Source of the DNA: Acidimicrobiaceae bacterium
Lineage (GTDB): Bacteria > Actinomycetota > Acidimicrobiia > Acidimicrobiales > RAAP-2
Reading direction: 5' to 3'
Assembly (NCBI GenBank): GCA_947456095.1
Contig: CANGPX010000009.1
Coordinates: 1-36,994, forward strand
Length of the DNA stretch: 36,994 nucleotides
Of the stretch, positions 1 through 7,024 are shown in pieces. A program made the position numbers and the translations under genes. The notes beneath the pieces were generated by a model. It ran no database searches, was not told where the DNA came from, and saw only the letters and a list, made by a program, of their open reading frames with translations. How positions within the stretch are numbered: the first letter of the stretch is position 1; every line of letters begins with the position of its first letter.

Positions 1-1
1 T

Positions 2-313
2 CCCGCTCGAAGTGGGGAGGCAAACAAGGTGCGACCCGCAGTCATCGTGAGCAATGACGGAGCAAATCGTTCTGCTGAACAAGGCGGGCAGGGCGTGATC
101 ACCGTCGTACCGATTACTTCAAACATCTCTCGGGTGTATCACTTTCAAGTCTTCCTCCCAGCAGTCGCGACGGGCCTTCGCCACGATGCAAAGGCTCAAG
201 CCGAACAGGTGCGGTCGGTCATGGTAGAGCGCTTTGGAAAGTACGTCGGTACCATTGCGCACTCAATCTTGGAAGAGGTGGACGAGGCTCTGCGACTCCA
301 TCTCGCTCTTTAA
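2..313 (+). CDS. MazF/PemK-like endoribonuclease toxin, 5' end missing
   Basis: The reading frame is open from base 2, so the gene begins before the window; the listed GTG at 29 is internal. The visible start reads SGEANKVRPAVIVSNDGAN, the typical first strand region of MazF/PemK toxins (usual form GSEANKxRPxVIVSND), which cleave mRNA in the cytoplasm when their antitoxin is lost. About 103 codons remain of a family that is normally 105-120 residues, so only the first dozen or so are missing. The C-terminal part (LEEVDEALRLHLAL) also fits the family. The antitoxin, if present, would lie just upstream outside the window. The gene converges on dnaB with a 33-base gap that holds an imperfect hairpin (about 321-340) without a T-run. 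Function is inferred from the motif only; not every chromosomal MazF is an active toxin. Confidence 0.82.
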   Translation, partial: PARSGEANKVRPAVIVSNDGANRSAEQGGQGVITVVPITSNISRVYHFQVFLPAVATGLRHDAKAQAEQVRSVMVERFGKYVGTIAHSILEEVDEALRLHLAL

Positions 314-346
314 CCAGATCCTTCCTCGCACACGAGAAGGTAACCC

Positions 347-1723
347 CTAGATCCCCTTGCCCAAGTTGTCGAACCTCGCATACTGCTCAAGCCACGATAA
401 TTGCACCGAACCCGTTGGTCCACTGCGGTGCTTGGCAATGATGATTTCTGCCATGCCGAGCACCTCAGGCGAGGGGTTGGATTCATAGACCTCTGGTCGG
501 TAGAGGAAGAGCACAACGTCTGCGTCTTGTTCAAGTGATCCCGACTCACGCAAGTCCGACAGCATTGGCTTTTTCTCCACCCGAGCTTCAAGACCACGAC
601 TGAGCTGGGAGAGGGCAACAACTGGACACTCGAGCTCGCGGGCCAAGATCTTGAGGCCTCGACTGATCTCAGACACTTCCACTTGGCGGTTCTCAGCCCG
701 ACCACGGCCCGTCATGAGTTGCAGATAGTCAATGACAATGAGGCCAAGGTCACCTTGTTGCTTTTTCAACCGGCGAGCTCGGGCCCGAATGTCCATGACC
801 GTGAGGCGTGGGTTGTCGTCAATGAAGATGGGGGCAGCCGACATGCGAGTCACCGCACGGCTGACTTTTTCCCAGTCGGTTTCTTTGAGTTGTCCTGTTG
901 CCATGCGTTTGGCATCAACTTTTGACTCTGAAGCCAACATGCGCTGGGTGAGTTCCAAGTGGCTCATTTCAAGACTGAACATGAGCACGGGCCGGTGCAG
1001 CACAATGCCACAGTGGCCAACAAGTCCGAGCGCCAGCGACGTCTTACCCATTGCCGGTCGAGCACCAATGATGGTGAGACTCGTGCGCTGAAGACCCGCT
1101 AATTGTTTGTCTAAGTCAATGAACCCAGTCGGCAGACCATTCATGGTGCTGTCGCGGTGCGACAACTCCTCAATGCGCTCAAGCGACATGGTCAGGAGAT
1201 CTTTCATCTCCATCATCGAGTCTTCGGCTCGGTCTTCAGAGACTTCCAAGATCAACTGCTCGGCCAAGTCAACCGTTCCTTGGACATCTCCTGGGTGTGA
1301 GAACCCGAGGTCACTGATCTCACCAGCGACGGTGATGAGGCGGCGAAGCACTGCGTGCTCGGACACAATGTTGGCGTAGTGGATGGCATTTGCCGTTGAG
1401 GGCACATTGGTTTGCAGCGCGACGAGCACTGAGGGATCGCCCACCATCTCCATCACGCCAGATCTCGTCAGTTCTTGTGCGACCGTGACGGCGTCAACTG
1501 CTTCACCACGGTTCGTGAGCGACATGATGGCGGCATAGATATGGCCATAGGCAGGCTTATAGAAGTCATTAGCCGAAACAACGTCGAACACCGCAGAGGT
1601 TGCGTCTGCAGAGAGCAACATCGCTCCAAGGAGCGATTCTTCGGCTTCTAAGTTGTGTGGGGGAACCCGAGAGCCGTCGTTCGTTGCTCGAGGCCGGGAT
1701 CGTTGCTCTGGTGCTTGGGTCAT
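347..1723 (-). CDS. dnaB: Replicative DNA helicase DnaB
   Basis: 458 residues, the usual length. It forms the hexameric 5'-3' helicase that unwinds DNA at the fork. The N-terminal DnaB domain starts at PPHNLEAEESLLGAML (about 21-36), and the RecA-like motor domain carries the Walker A motif GARPAMGKTS (about 220-229), a Walker B region LIVIDYLQLM and an arginine-finger-type SQLSRGLEARVEKKP segment. No intein interrupts the P-loop, unlike in some mycobacterial dnaB genes. The ATG at 1723 has a GAGG about 6 bases upstream. It lies 297 bases downstream of rplI on the same strand and is separated from it by a strong hairpin, so it probably has its own promoter in a region with several DnaA-box-like motifs. 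A DUF721/DciA loader is encoded near recF in this window, which fits the loader system of bacteria without DnaC. Confidence 0.97.
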   Translation of the reverse strand: MTQAPEQRSRPRATNDGSRVPPHNLEAEESLLGAMLLSADATSAVFDVVSANDFYKPAYGHIYAAIMSLTNRGEAVDAVTVAQELTRSGVMEMVGDPSVLVALQTNVPSTANAIHYANIVSEHAVLRRLITVAGEISDLGFSHPGDVQGTVDLAEQLILEVSEDRAEDSMMEMKDLLTMSLERIEELSHRDSTMNGLPTGFIDLDKQLAGLQRTSLTIIGARPAMGKTSLALGLVGHCGIVLHRPVLMFSLEMSHLELTQRMLASESKVDAKRMATGQLKETDWEKVSRAVTRMSAAPIFIDDNPRLTVMDIRARARRLKKQQGDLGLIVIDYLQLMTGRGRAENRQVEVSEISRGLKILARELECPVVALSQLSRGLEARVEKKPMLSDLRESGSLEQDADVVLFLYRPEVYESNPSPEVLGMAEIIIAKHRSGPTGSVQLSWLEQYARFDNLGKGI

Positions 1724-1750
1724 GAGGCCTCGACTCTTGCTCTTTTGTCC

Positions 1751-1945
1751 TGTGGATCGCTAGGGGATCAACTTGGGGATTTATTGGTGAATTGTGCCGA
1801 TTGTCTGGGGATAATGAGTGGACAACCTTGGGAACCGCACAACCAGATTCTTGAAAATCCCAGTTCCACTCTGTAACTTTGCCATCTCGTTGCGCGTCGA
1901 TCCTTGCAAGGAGATCTGGGGACAACTGCCATAACCTGTGGAAAA
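1751..1945 (+). promoter_or_regulatory. Cluster of DnaA-box-like motifs upstream of dnaB
   Basis: Five nine-base motifs, all in the same orientation on the plus strand, resemble the DnaA box complement TGTGGATAA or the variant TGTGGACAA: TGTGGATCG (1751-1759), TGGGGATAA (1806-1814), AGTGGACAA (1817-1825), TGGGGACAA (1917-1925) and TGTGGAAAA (1937-1945). Four match one of the two forms at 8 of 9 positions. They fill the non-coding stretch between the rplI terminator and the dnaB start. A role in DnaA-responsive control of dnaB is inference; the matches are all imperfect. Confidence 0.4.
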
Positions 1946-1973
1946 CTTTTGAGAAAAAGTATCTGGACGCGAC

Positions 1974-2000
1974 AACGGGGGTGCCAATGGCACCCCCGTT
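1974..2000 (-). terminator. Hairpin terminator of the rpsF-ssb-rpsR-rplI operon
   Basis: AACGGGGGTGCC and GGCACCCCCGTT form a perfect 12-bp stem around a 3-base loop, 20 bases past the rplI stop codon. On the minus strand a T-run (ACTTTTTCTC) follows about 13 bases later, so it is an intrinsic-type terminator with a delayed T tract. It separates the ribosomal operon from dnaB. Confidence 0.8.
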
Positions 2001-2020
2001 CCGCAACATTTCCGTGAAAC

Positions 2021-2470
2021 TCAGGCGGCGCCGATGACCTCAATGGTGATCGTCGTCTCCACGTCGGTGAACAACACGACCTGGATTTCGTGGCTACCAG
2101 TTGCCTTGATGGCCTCCTCGAGCAGCAGGTGGTGACGCTCAATACGCACACCCTTCTGTGACTCAATTGCGTTCAAGATCTCGTGCGAGGTGATTGAACC
2201 AAAGAGACGACCGTTACCGCCGGCACGTGCGGTGATGCCAATGACGGCACCAGCAAGCACGACAGCCTTAGCTTGAGCTGCTTCGCGGTCGGCTGCGTCA
2301 CGAAGATCACGTGACTTGCGCATTGCTGCAGCTTGGGTGGCAATGCCATCGTTGGCTGCAACGGCCAAGCCGCCAGGAAGCAAGTAGTTCCGGGCATAGC
2401 CGCCAGCAACCTCTAAGAGATCGCCACGTCGACCAACGCCGGGGATGTCACTACGAAGAAGGACTTTCAT
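2021..2470 (-). CDS. rplI: 50S ribosomal protein L9
   Basis: 149 residues, the normal length of L9, which binds 23S rRNA near the L1 stalk base and stretches away from the ribosome. The N-terminal signature is clear: [17 protein letters not shown], then [18 protein letters not shown] long helix rich in Ala, Arg and Lys follows (about 45-75), then the C-terminal domain. The ATG overlaps the rpsR stop codon in an ATGA arrangement, so its translation is probably coupled to S18. It is the last gene of the rpsF-ssb-rpsR-rplI operon and is followed by a strong hairpin. Confidence 0.97.
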   Translation of the reverse strand: MKVLLRSDIPGVGRRGDLLEVAGGYARNYLLPGGLAVAANDGIATQAAAMRKSRDLRDAADREAAQAKAVVLAGAVIGITARAGGNGRLFGSITSHEILNAIESQKGVRIERHHLLLEEAIKATGSHEIQVVLFTDVETTITIEVIGAA

Positions 2471-2907
2471 TCGGCCACCTCTTGTGCAGGAACGAAGTCA
2501 GCTGCTTCGTTTTCGAGTGGCTCAAGCTCTGGAGGAGCAGCCAAGGTTGCTTCTTCCCGAGGTCCACGTGGTCCGCGGTCACCACGGTCGCCACGGTCGC
2601 CACGGTCGCGGCCACGGCCGCCCGAGCGCTCGGTGACGGTCCGCTGGGTGTAGGGCAACAAGATGAGCTCACGCGCGGTCTTGATGGCCTCAGCAATGTC
2701 ACGCTGGTGCTGCTGGCAGTTTCCAGAAACTCGACGACTCCGGATCTTGCCGCGGTCTGACATGTACTTGCGGAGCAAGTGCAGGTCTTTGTAGTCAACC
2801 CAGGCAACGCCGCTCTGGCACATTGCACATGGCTTCTTCTTGACCCGACGGCCATTGTCTTTTGGCGCGCGCTTTGGTGGCGCGGCCTTGAAATTATTAC
2901 GTCCCAT
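2467..2907 (-). CDS. rpsR: 30S ribosomal protein S18 with long C-terminal tail
   Basis: 146 residues, against roughly 75-90 for ordinary S18. S18 pairs with S6 on the 30S platform. The core (about 20-92) has the four-ligand form with Cys27, Cys30, Cys64 and His67 (PCAMC, GNCQQHQ), which suggests a zinc-binding version, and the expected [17 protein letters not shown] segment. After residue 92 comes an added tail: a basic RGD/RGP repeat (about 98-117) and then an acidic, Pro/Ala-rich stretch ending AQEVAE. The tail runs in frame to an ATGA overlap with rplI, so it is not a misread end. The ATG directly follows the ssb stop (TAAATG), and its GAGGAG ribosome site lies inside the end of ssb. Confidence 0.95.
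   Translation of the reverse strand: MGRNNFKAAPPKRAPKDNGRRVKKKPCAMCQSGVAWVDYKDLHLLRKYMSDRGKIRSRRVSGNCQQHQRDIAEAIKTARELILLPYTQRTVTERSGGRGRDRGDRGDRGDRGPRGPREEATLAAPPELEPLENEAADFVPAQEVAE
2573..2608 (-). repeat. 9-bp tandem repeat encoding the RGD tail of S18
   Basis: The plus strand reads three exact copies of CCACGGTCG (2582-2608), preceded by one degenerate copy (CCGCGGTCA, 2573-2581). Read on the minus strand they encode tandem Arg-Gly-Asp units in the S18 tail. The in-frame 9-bp period means copy number can change without shifting the frame. Confidence 0.8.
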
Positions 2908-3372
2908 TTAGAAAGGCTCCTCATCGAAGTTGTTGCTTTGGGGTGCGGAGTTCCCGCCGCCCCCTTGGTTGCGGTTTTGTGGGGCGTAGTCGCCTCCACC
3001 TTGGCGCTCAGTGCGCGCAATCGTTCCGGTTGCCCAGCGAAGACTTGCAGCGATGTCATCGGCCACGATGGACACCTTTGACTTCTTTTCTTGCGTGGTG
3101 CGATCTTCCCACTGCGACCAGTCAAGACGACCAGTCACGGTGACACGATTGCCCTTGCCAAGACTTGCTGCTGCATTCTCAGCGAGATCACCAAACGCAG
3201 AAACTTCAAAGTAGTTCGGGTCGTCTACCCATTCCCCGTTTTGGCCTTTCTTGCGGCTATTGACCGCGATGGAAAGGTTGAGGATTGGAGTTCCGCTGTT
3301 ACCGAAACGAAGTTCTGGGTCACGGGTGAGATTCCCGGTGATGACGACAGAATTGTCACGATCTCCTGCCAT
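2908..3372 (-). CDS. ssb: Single-stranded DNA-binding protein
   Basis: 154 residues, the usual size. The OB fold occupies about residues 1-112 (DNSVVITGNLTRDPELRF, then VTVTGRLDWSQWED), followed by a Gly/Gln/Asn-rich flexible linker and the acidic tip FDEEPF, which is the docking peptide for replication and repair partners. It coats single-stranded DNA as a tetramer. The gene sits between rpsF and rpsR, the standard bacterial arrangement, with 9 bases to rpsF and direct stop-start contact with rpsR. The 9-base gap suggests it is read from the rpsF transcript. Confidence 0.97.
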   Translation of the reverse strand: MAGDRDNSVVITGNLTRDPELRFGNSGTPILNLSIAVNSRKKGQNGEWVDDPNYFEVSAFGDLAENAAASLGKGNRVTVTGRLDWSQWEDRTTQEKKSKVSIVADDIAASLRWATGTIARTERQGGGDYAPQNRNQGGGGNSAPQSNNFDEEPF

Positions 3373-3381
3373 GGTCGCCTC

Positions 3382-3702
3382 TTAGTTCGACGCCGCGGCA
3401 GTGGCCGACGCGTGCTTCTCAGGGAGGCGGATGACCTTGTGGCGAAGAACCACATCGGCAAGGCCGAGTTGGCGGCCGAGCTCATCAACTGTTGCCGGGG
3501 TGCCAGCGAAGCCAACAAGGACGTAGTAGCCCTCGCGCTTGTGGTTCACCTCATAGGCAAAGGGCCGACGGCCCCAACGGTCAATGGCACCGACGGTACC
3601 TTCATTTGCACGGATGACTTCCAAGAACCGGTCGAGCTCAGTTTGAATTAACTGAGCATCGGTTGAACTCTCGAAAATCACCACGACTTCATATGGACGC
3701 AT
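3382..3702 (-). CDS. rpsF: 30S ribosomal protein S6
   Basis: 106 residues. The family start MRPYEVVVIFESS is clear, with the ferredoxin-like fold (RFLEVIRANEGTVGAIDRWGRRPFAYEVNHKREGYYVLVGFAG) that binds S18 and 16S rRNA on the platform. A short Ala/Ser-rich tail follows. It is the first gene of the rpsF-ssb-rpsR-rplI operon. A GGGAG ribosome site lies 11 bases before the ATG. The upstream leader contains a perfect hairpin that could belong to an S6:S18 autoregulatory leader. Confidence 0.96.
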   Translation of the reverse strand: MRPYEVVVIFESSTDAQLIQTELDRFLEVIRANEGTVGAIDRWGRRPFAYEVNHKREGYYVLVGFAGTPATVDELGRQLGLADVVLRHKVIRLPEKHASATAAASN

Positions 3703-3741
3703 GGTGAGTTGTACTCCCTCTGGACCAGGCCTTCAGGCCGG

Positions 3742-3760
3742 GCTCCACACTCTGTGGAGC
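3742..3760 (-). promoter_or_regulatory. Hairpin in the rpsF 5' leader
   Basis: GCTCCACA and TGTGGAGC form a perfect 8-bp stem with a 3-base loop about 40 bases before the rpsF ATG. On the minus strand it is followed by CCCGGCC and a second short inverted repeat (GGCC-ttca-GGCC type). Many bacteria use an rpsF leader RNA bound by the S6:S18 pair for feedback control. The position fits that role, but I could not match the consensus with certainty; it could also be the end of the panB transcript read from the other direction. Confidence 0.35.
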
Positions 3761-3837
3761 AGGGTTTTGCAACCGCCCAAATACTTCAGACGGGACTCCA
3801 ATGGTACCCGGTGAACAGTGGCGCGCCAAACCGGGGG

Positions 3838-4677
3838 CTACTCGCCGAGGTTTGAACCCTTCGGTGCGTGATAGGTCTCGGCTTCACTCGGGAAGGCACC
3901 GCTGCGTACCTCGGCGACAAACTCGGTGAGCGCTGCCTCAATGGCCTGGCCAATTTCGGCATAGACCCGCACAAATTTTGGCGGCGTGCGACTTCCAAGT
4001 CCTAACAGATCGTGAAAGACCAACACTTGGCCGTCGGTGTCAGGGCCGGCACCAATGCCAATCGTTGGAATCGTCAACGCCTCAGTGATGCGTTTTGCCA
4101 CGACATCAGGAATGCCTTCAAGCACAACAGCAAAGGCACCGGCTTGTTCAATGGCTAAGGCATCATCGATCAGTTGCTTCGCTGCATCTTGCGTCTTGCC
4201 TTGGACTTTGAAACCACCCATGGCGAGCACTGATTGTGGAGTGAGTCCCAAGTGGCCCATGACCGGGATCTCGGCGTTGGTGATTGCTGAGATCACCGGA
4301 GCACGGTTTTTGCCCCCTTCGAGCTTCACGCAATGCGCACCAGCTCGCACGAGGATCGCAGCGTTGCGGACCGAATCTTCAACCGAGACGTGATAGCTCA
4401 TCCACGGCAGGTCGCCAACGATGACGCCGCGTGGATTTGCTCGAGCAACGGCTGCGACATGGTGCGCCATCATCTCCGTCGTCACGCCGAGGGTGTCTTT
4501 TTGCCCCAACACGACATTGCCAACAGAGTCGCCAACTAACAACAGCTCTGCTCCAGCTGCATCGACGAAGCGAGCAGACGGCTCGTCATAGGCCGTGATC
4601 ATGGTCAGCGGAGCTGCGCCATTTCGACGCTTTGATGCTGCGACTTGCGGAACAGTGAAAGAACTTGATGGAGTCAT
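3838..4677 (-). CDS. panB: 3-methyl-2-oxobutanoate hydroxymethyltransferase
   Basis: PanB transfers a hydroxymethyl group from methylene-tetrahydrofolate to 2-oxoisovalerate to make ketopantoate, the first committed step to pantothenate and CoA. The TIM-barrel motifs are present: MITAYDEPSARFVDAAG, LLVGDSVGNVVLG with the Mg-binding Asp, VKLEGG, PVMGHLGLTPQS and the catalytic Glu region VLEGIP, then TIGIGAGPDTDGQVLVFHD. I start it at the ATG at 4677 (MTPSSSFTVPQ; 279 residues) rather than the longer ORF start at 4755, because that ATG overlaps the stop of the upstream DUF5318 gene as ATGA and the extra 26 residues are unlike the family. Placement beside DUF5318 has no obvious metabolic reason; the genes look translationally coupled. 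Confidence 0.95.
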   Translation of the reverse strand: MTPSSSFTVPQVAASKRRNGAAPLTMITAYDEPSARFVDAAGAELLLVGDSVGNVVLGQKDTLGVTTEMMAHHVAAVARANPRGVIVGDLPWMSYHVSVEDSVRNAAILVRAGAHCVKLEGGKNRAPVISAITNAEIPVMGHLGLTPQSVLAMGGFKVQGKTQDAAKQLIDDALAIEQAGAFAVVLEGIPDVVAKRITEALTIPTIGIGAGPDTDGQVLVFHDLLGLGSRTPPKFVRVYAEIGQAIEAALTEFVAEVRSGAFPSEAETYHAPKGSNLGE

Positions 4678-5099
4678 CGGGCGGTCCGTTTCCGGGGGAC
4701 GATTCCCCCTGCTGGATAGCGGCGAACTAGATGATGCCACGCACAGGCGCTGCACACCTCAACCTCAAAGCATTGGACTTCATCAGGCCGGCGCAACAGC
4801 TTTTGGAGTTCACCCTTGGTGCCGGGACAGGTGCCTCCAGGAGGCAGTCCCTTTCCAAAGACATAGGTCACGAGCCACAGCTGTTCGACCTCACAAATGG
4901 GACAGTTCGTCTCGGCCGCTCGGCCGACTTTGTGGCGAGCTGCTCGAAGGAGATCGGGATGGGCATCGCAGAGTTCGTCGAGCATCTTGAGGCCCCGGCG
5001 ATATTCAGCCAGCAAGATTTGTTTCCGCAGTCCGTATTCCAAGCTGCCGCCGAGGTCTTCGCCCCCACGTCGCCGAAACCTCGGACCTTGCTCCGCCAT
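4674..5099 (-). CDS. DUF5318 family protein, Cys-pair (zinc-ribbon-like)
   Basis: 141 residues, unknown function, restricted as far as I know to Actinobacteria. Recognised by the pattern NCPICEVEQLWLVTYVFGKG followed by an EVQCFEVEVCSACAWHHLVRRY segment. The pairs CPIC and CSAC could bind one zinc ion, giving a rubredoxin- or zinc-ribbon-like fold; this is inference. The Mycobacterium tuberculosis relative lies near ino1 and the rpsF operon, as here. The ATG at 5099 sits 6 bases after TAGCCT (5106-5111, minus strand), a TANNNT -10 element at the distance expected for a leaderless transcript. It overlaps panB by 4 bases and diverges from the PadR gene. Confidence 0.8.
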   Translation of the reverse strand: MAEQGPRFRRRGGEDLGGSLEYGLRKQILLAEYRRGLKMLDELCDAHPDLLRAARHKVGRAAETNCPICEVEQLWLVTYVFGKGLPPGGTCPGTKGELQKLLRRPDEVQCFEVEVCSACAWHHLVRRYPAGGIVPRKRTAR

Positions 5100-5203
5100 G
5101 GGCGAAGGCTAGTGGTGAGAAGGGGCATTTGACGAGCGCAGGTCAGCCGGGGCAGAGCCAACCCCCCTCTCGCCATCTTCGATTTCAATAAAATGATCAA
5201 TCG

Positions 5204-5239
5204 TTGTATCGATTCGATACATCTGTTAATATTGTTTCG
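5204..5239 (+). promoter_or_regulatory. Leaderless promoter of the PadR gene with overlapping operator
   Basis: A -35 TTGTAT (5204-5209) and a -10 TAATAT (5227-5232) are 17 bases apart, and the GTG start codon begins at 5239, seven bases after the -10, so the transcript should start at or next to the start codon. A perfect inverted repeat, TGTATCG-ATT-CGATACA (5205-5221), covers the -35 and most of the spacer. This is where an autorepressing PadR dimer would be expected to bind; binding itself is inferred. Confidence 0.7.
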
Positions 5240-5889
5240 TGCTCGACCTCGCAATCTTGGGCCTCCTGCAGGAGGGTGATCTTCATGGCTATGAGATCCG
5301 TCGGCGACTTCGGGACTCTCTTGGCCTCATGGCCAATATCTCCTTTGGCTCCCTCTACCCAGCACTTGCCCGCCTTGAAAGCGCAGGCGCGGTCCGCGGC
5401 ATTGAAGCCGGCACGGCTTCCCCGTTAGCAACTGGCGCAGCAATGGGATCGCTTTCTGGCGAGCTTGCTGCACTTCGGTCAAAGCGCACCGCGATTGCTC
5501 GACCAAAGAAATCCAAAAAGGTCTACCGAATCACTGACGCTGGCCGAGCATTGTTCACCGAACTGCTTGCTGCTCCGGCGACGAGTGACGATGCTCGAGG
5601 CTTCTCGCTTCGGGTCTCGTTCGCCAAATACTTGACCCCAGAACTTCGGGTTTCGCTGCTACAGCGCCGCCGGACCCAACTCCAAGACCGCTTAAGCGAA
5701 GTGTGCACTGCTGCACAACGAAACGACTTGGACATCTACGCCCGTTCTGTTGTTGACCACACCACACAAGGTGTGCGGCAAGACATTGCTTGGCTTGACG
5801 CGTTGCTCGATGCTGAGCGAGAGCGAAGCCGACCTGACCTCACCCATCCGAACCCAGGGGGCCAAACCATGGCACCCGTAAACGACTAG
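5239..5889 (+). CDS. PadR family transcriptional regulator
   Basis: 216 residues. The winged-helix N-terminus is typical of Pad[22 protein letters not shown], then [17 protein letters not shown], and the wing strand [18 protein letters not shown]. Between recognition helix and wing there is an insert of roughly 45 residues (about 57-95, Ala/Ser/Gly then Lys-rich), larger than in minimal PadR proteins. The C-terminal helices (about 125-200) should form the dimer arm. The regulator next to ino1 in Mycobacterium is of the same family, so control of inositol synthesis is a reasonable inference. The GTG start is chosen because a leaderless promoter points to it and no Shine-Dalgarno is seen. It lies 23 bases before ino1 and both may share a transcript. 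Confidence 0.92.
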   Translation: MLDLAILGLLQEGDLHGYEIRRRLRDSLGLMANISFGSLYPALARLESAGAVRGIEAGTASPLATGAAMGSLSGELAALRSKRTAIARPKKSKKVYRITDAGRALFTELLAAPATSDDARGFSLRVSFAKYLTPELRVSLLQRRRTQLQDRLSEVCTAAQRNDLDIYARSVVDHTTQGVRQDIAWLDALLDAERERSRPDLTHPNPGGQTMAPVND

Positions 5890-5912
5890 TCACCGAGCTT
5901 AAGGAGACCACC

Positions 5913-7001
5913 ATGGCAACTGTTCGTCTTGCGATCGCAGGTGTTGGCAACTGCGCCAACTCGCTGCTTCAGGGCATCAACTACTACAAAGACGCCGACC
6001 CGACCTTGTCGGTTCCCGGACTCATGAACGTTGAACTTGGCGGATACCACGTCCGTGACGTCTTACCCGTGGCGGCATTTGATGTTGACGCGAGCAAAGT
6101 TGGCGCAGACCTCTCAAAGGCGATCTGGGCAGGACAGAACAACACCATCCGCTTCGCCGAAGTGGGCGATGTTGGCGTGACCGTGCACCGTGGACCAACT
6201 TTGGACGGGCTCAACAAGTACTACCGAGCTGCCATTGAAGAGTCCCCACTTGAGCCATGCGACGTCGCCCAAGTGCTCCGCGACAGTGGCGCAGACGTGC
6301 TGGTCTCGTATCTGCCGGTTGGCTCAGAAGAGGCCCAGCGCTTCTATGCCCAGGCCTGCCTTGATGCCGGTGTTGCCTTTGTCAACGCGATTCCAGTGTT
6401 CATTGCTTCAGACCCAGTGTGGGCCGAGAAGTTCCGGGCCGCTGGCATCCCCATCATTGGTGACGACATCAAGTCCCAAGTTGGCGCCACCATTGTCCAC
6501 CGGGTGCTCACCCGGCTGTTTGAAGACCGTGGCACTGCACTTGACCACACCTATCAGTTGAACGTCGGCGGCAACATGGACTTTAAGAACATGCTCGACC
6601 GCGAGCGCTTGGAGTCAAAAAAGATCAGCAAAACCCAAGCGGTCACCTCACAGATGGACACGAAGTTGGCTGATGACGACGTGCACATTGGACCAAGTGA
6701 CCACATTCCGTGGTTGCAAGACCGCAAGTGGGCCTACATCCGCATGGAGGGCCGCAACTTCGGTGACGTTCCACTCAACGTGGAATTGAAGCTCGAAGTG
6801 TGGGACTCGCCCAACTCAGCTGGTGTCATCATCGACGCCGTGCGCCTGGCCAAGTTGGCGAAGGACCGTGGCATTGGTGGCCCAGTGCTCGGACCAAGCG
6901 CCTATCTCATGAAGTCCCCACCGGTGCAGTATCACGATGACGTGGCCATGGCCATGGTGGACGACTTCGCTGCCGGCGGCGAAAACCCCATCTGGCCATA
7001 A
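5913..7001 (+). CDS. ino1: Inositol-3-phosphate synthase
   Basis: 362 residues, the size of the short prokaryotic form. It converts glucose-6-phosphate to myo-inositol-3-phosphate with NAD, feeding phosphatidylinositol and mycothiol-type products in Actinobacteria. The NAD site is at the N-terminus ([20 protein letters not shown]). Further family blocks are [49 protein letters not shown] and [22 protein letters not shown] lies 8 bases before the ATG. It follows the PadR gene closely and converges on pcnA, with a strong terminator hairpin just past its stop. Confidence 0.97.
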   Translation: MATVRLAIAGVGNCANSLLQGINYYKDADPTLSVPGLMNVELGGYHVRDVLPVAAFDVDASKVGADLSKAIWAGQNNTIRFAEVGDVGVTVHRGPTLDGLNKYYRAAIEESPLEPCDVAQVLRDSGADVLVSYLPVGSEEAQRFYAQACLDAGVAFVNAIPVFIASDPVWAEKFRAAGIPIIGDDIKSQVGATIVHRVLTRLFEDRGTALDHTYQLNVGGNMDFKNMLDRERLESKKISKTQAVTSQMDTKLADDDVHIGPSDHIPWLQDRKWAYIRMEGRNFGDVPLNVELKLEVWDSPNSAGVIIDAVRLAKLAKDRGIGGPVLGPSAYLMKSPPVQYHDDVAMAMVDDFAAGGENPIWP

Positions 7002-7024
7002 GCCGGATTCAACTCCGTAGTTGA

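Noticed and set aside
2451-3125. 224-codon ORF in another frame through ssb and rpsR
   Set aside because: Overlaps two ribosome/replication genes in their coding frames and has a low-complexity Ser/Thr/Val product.
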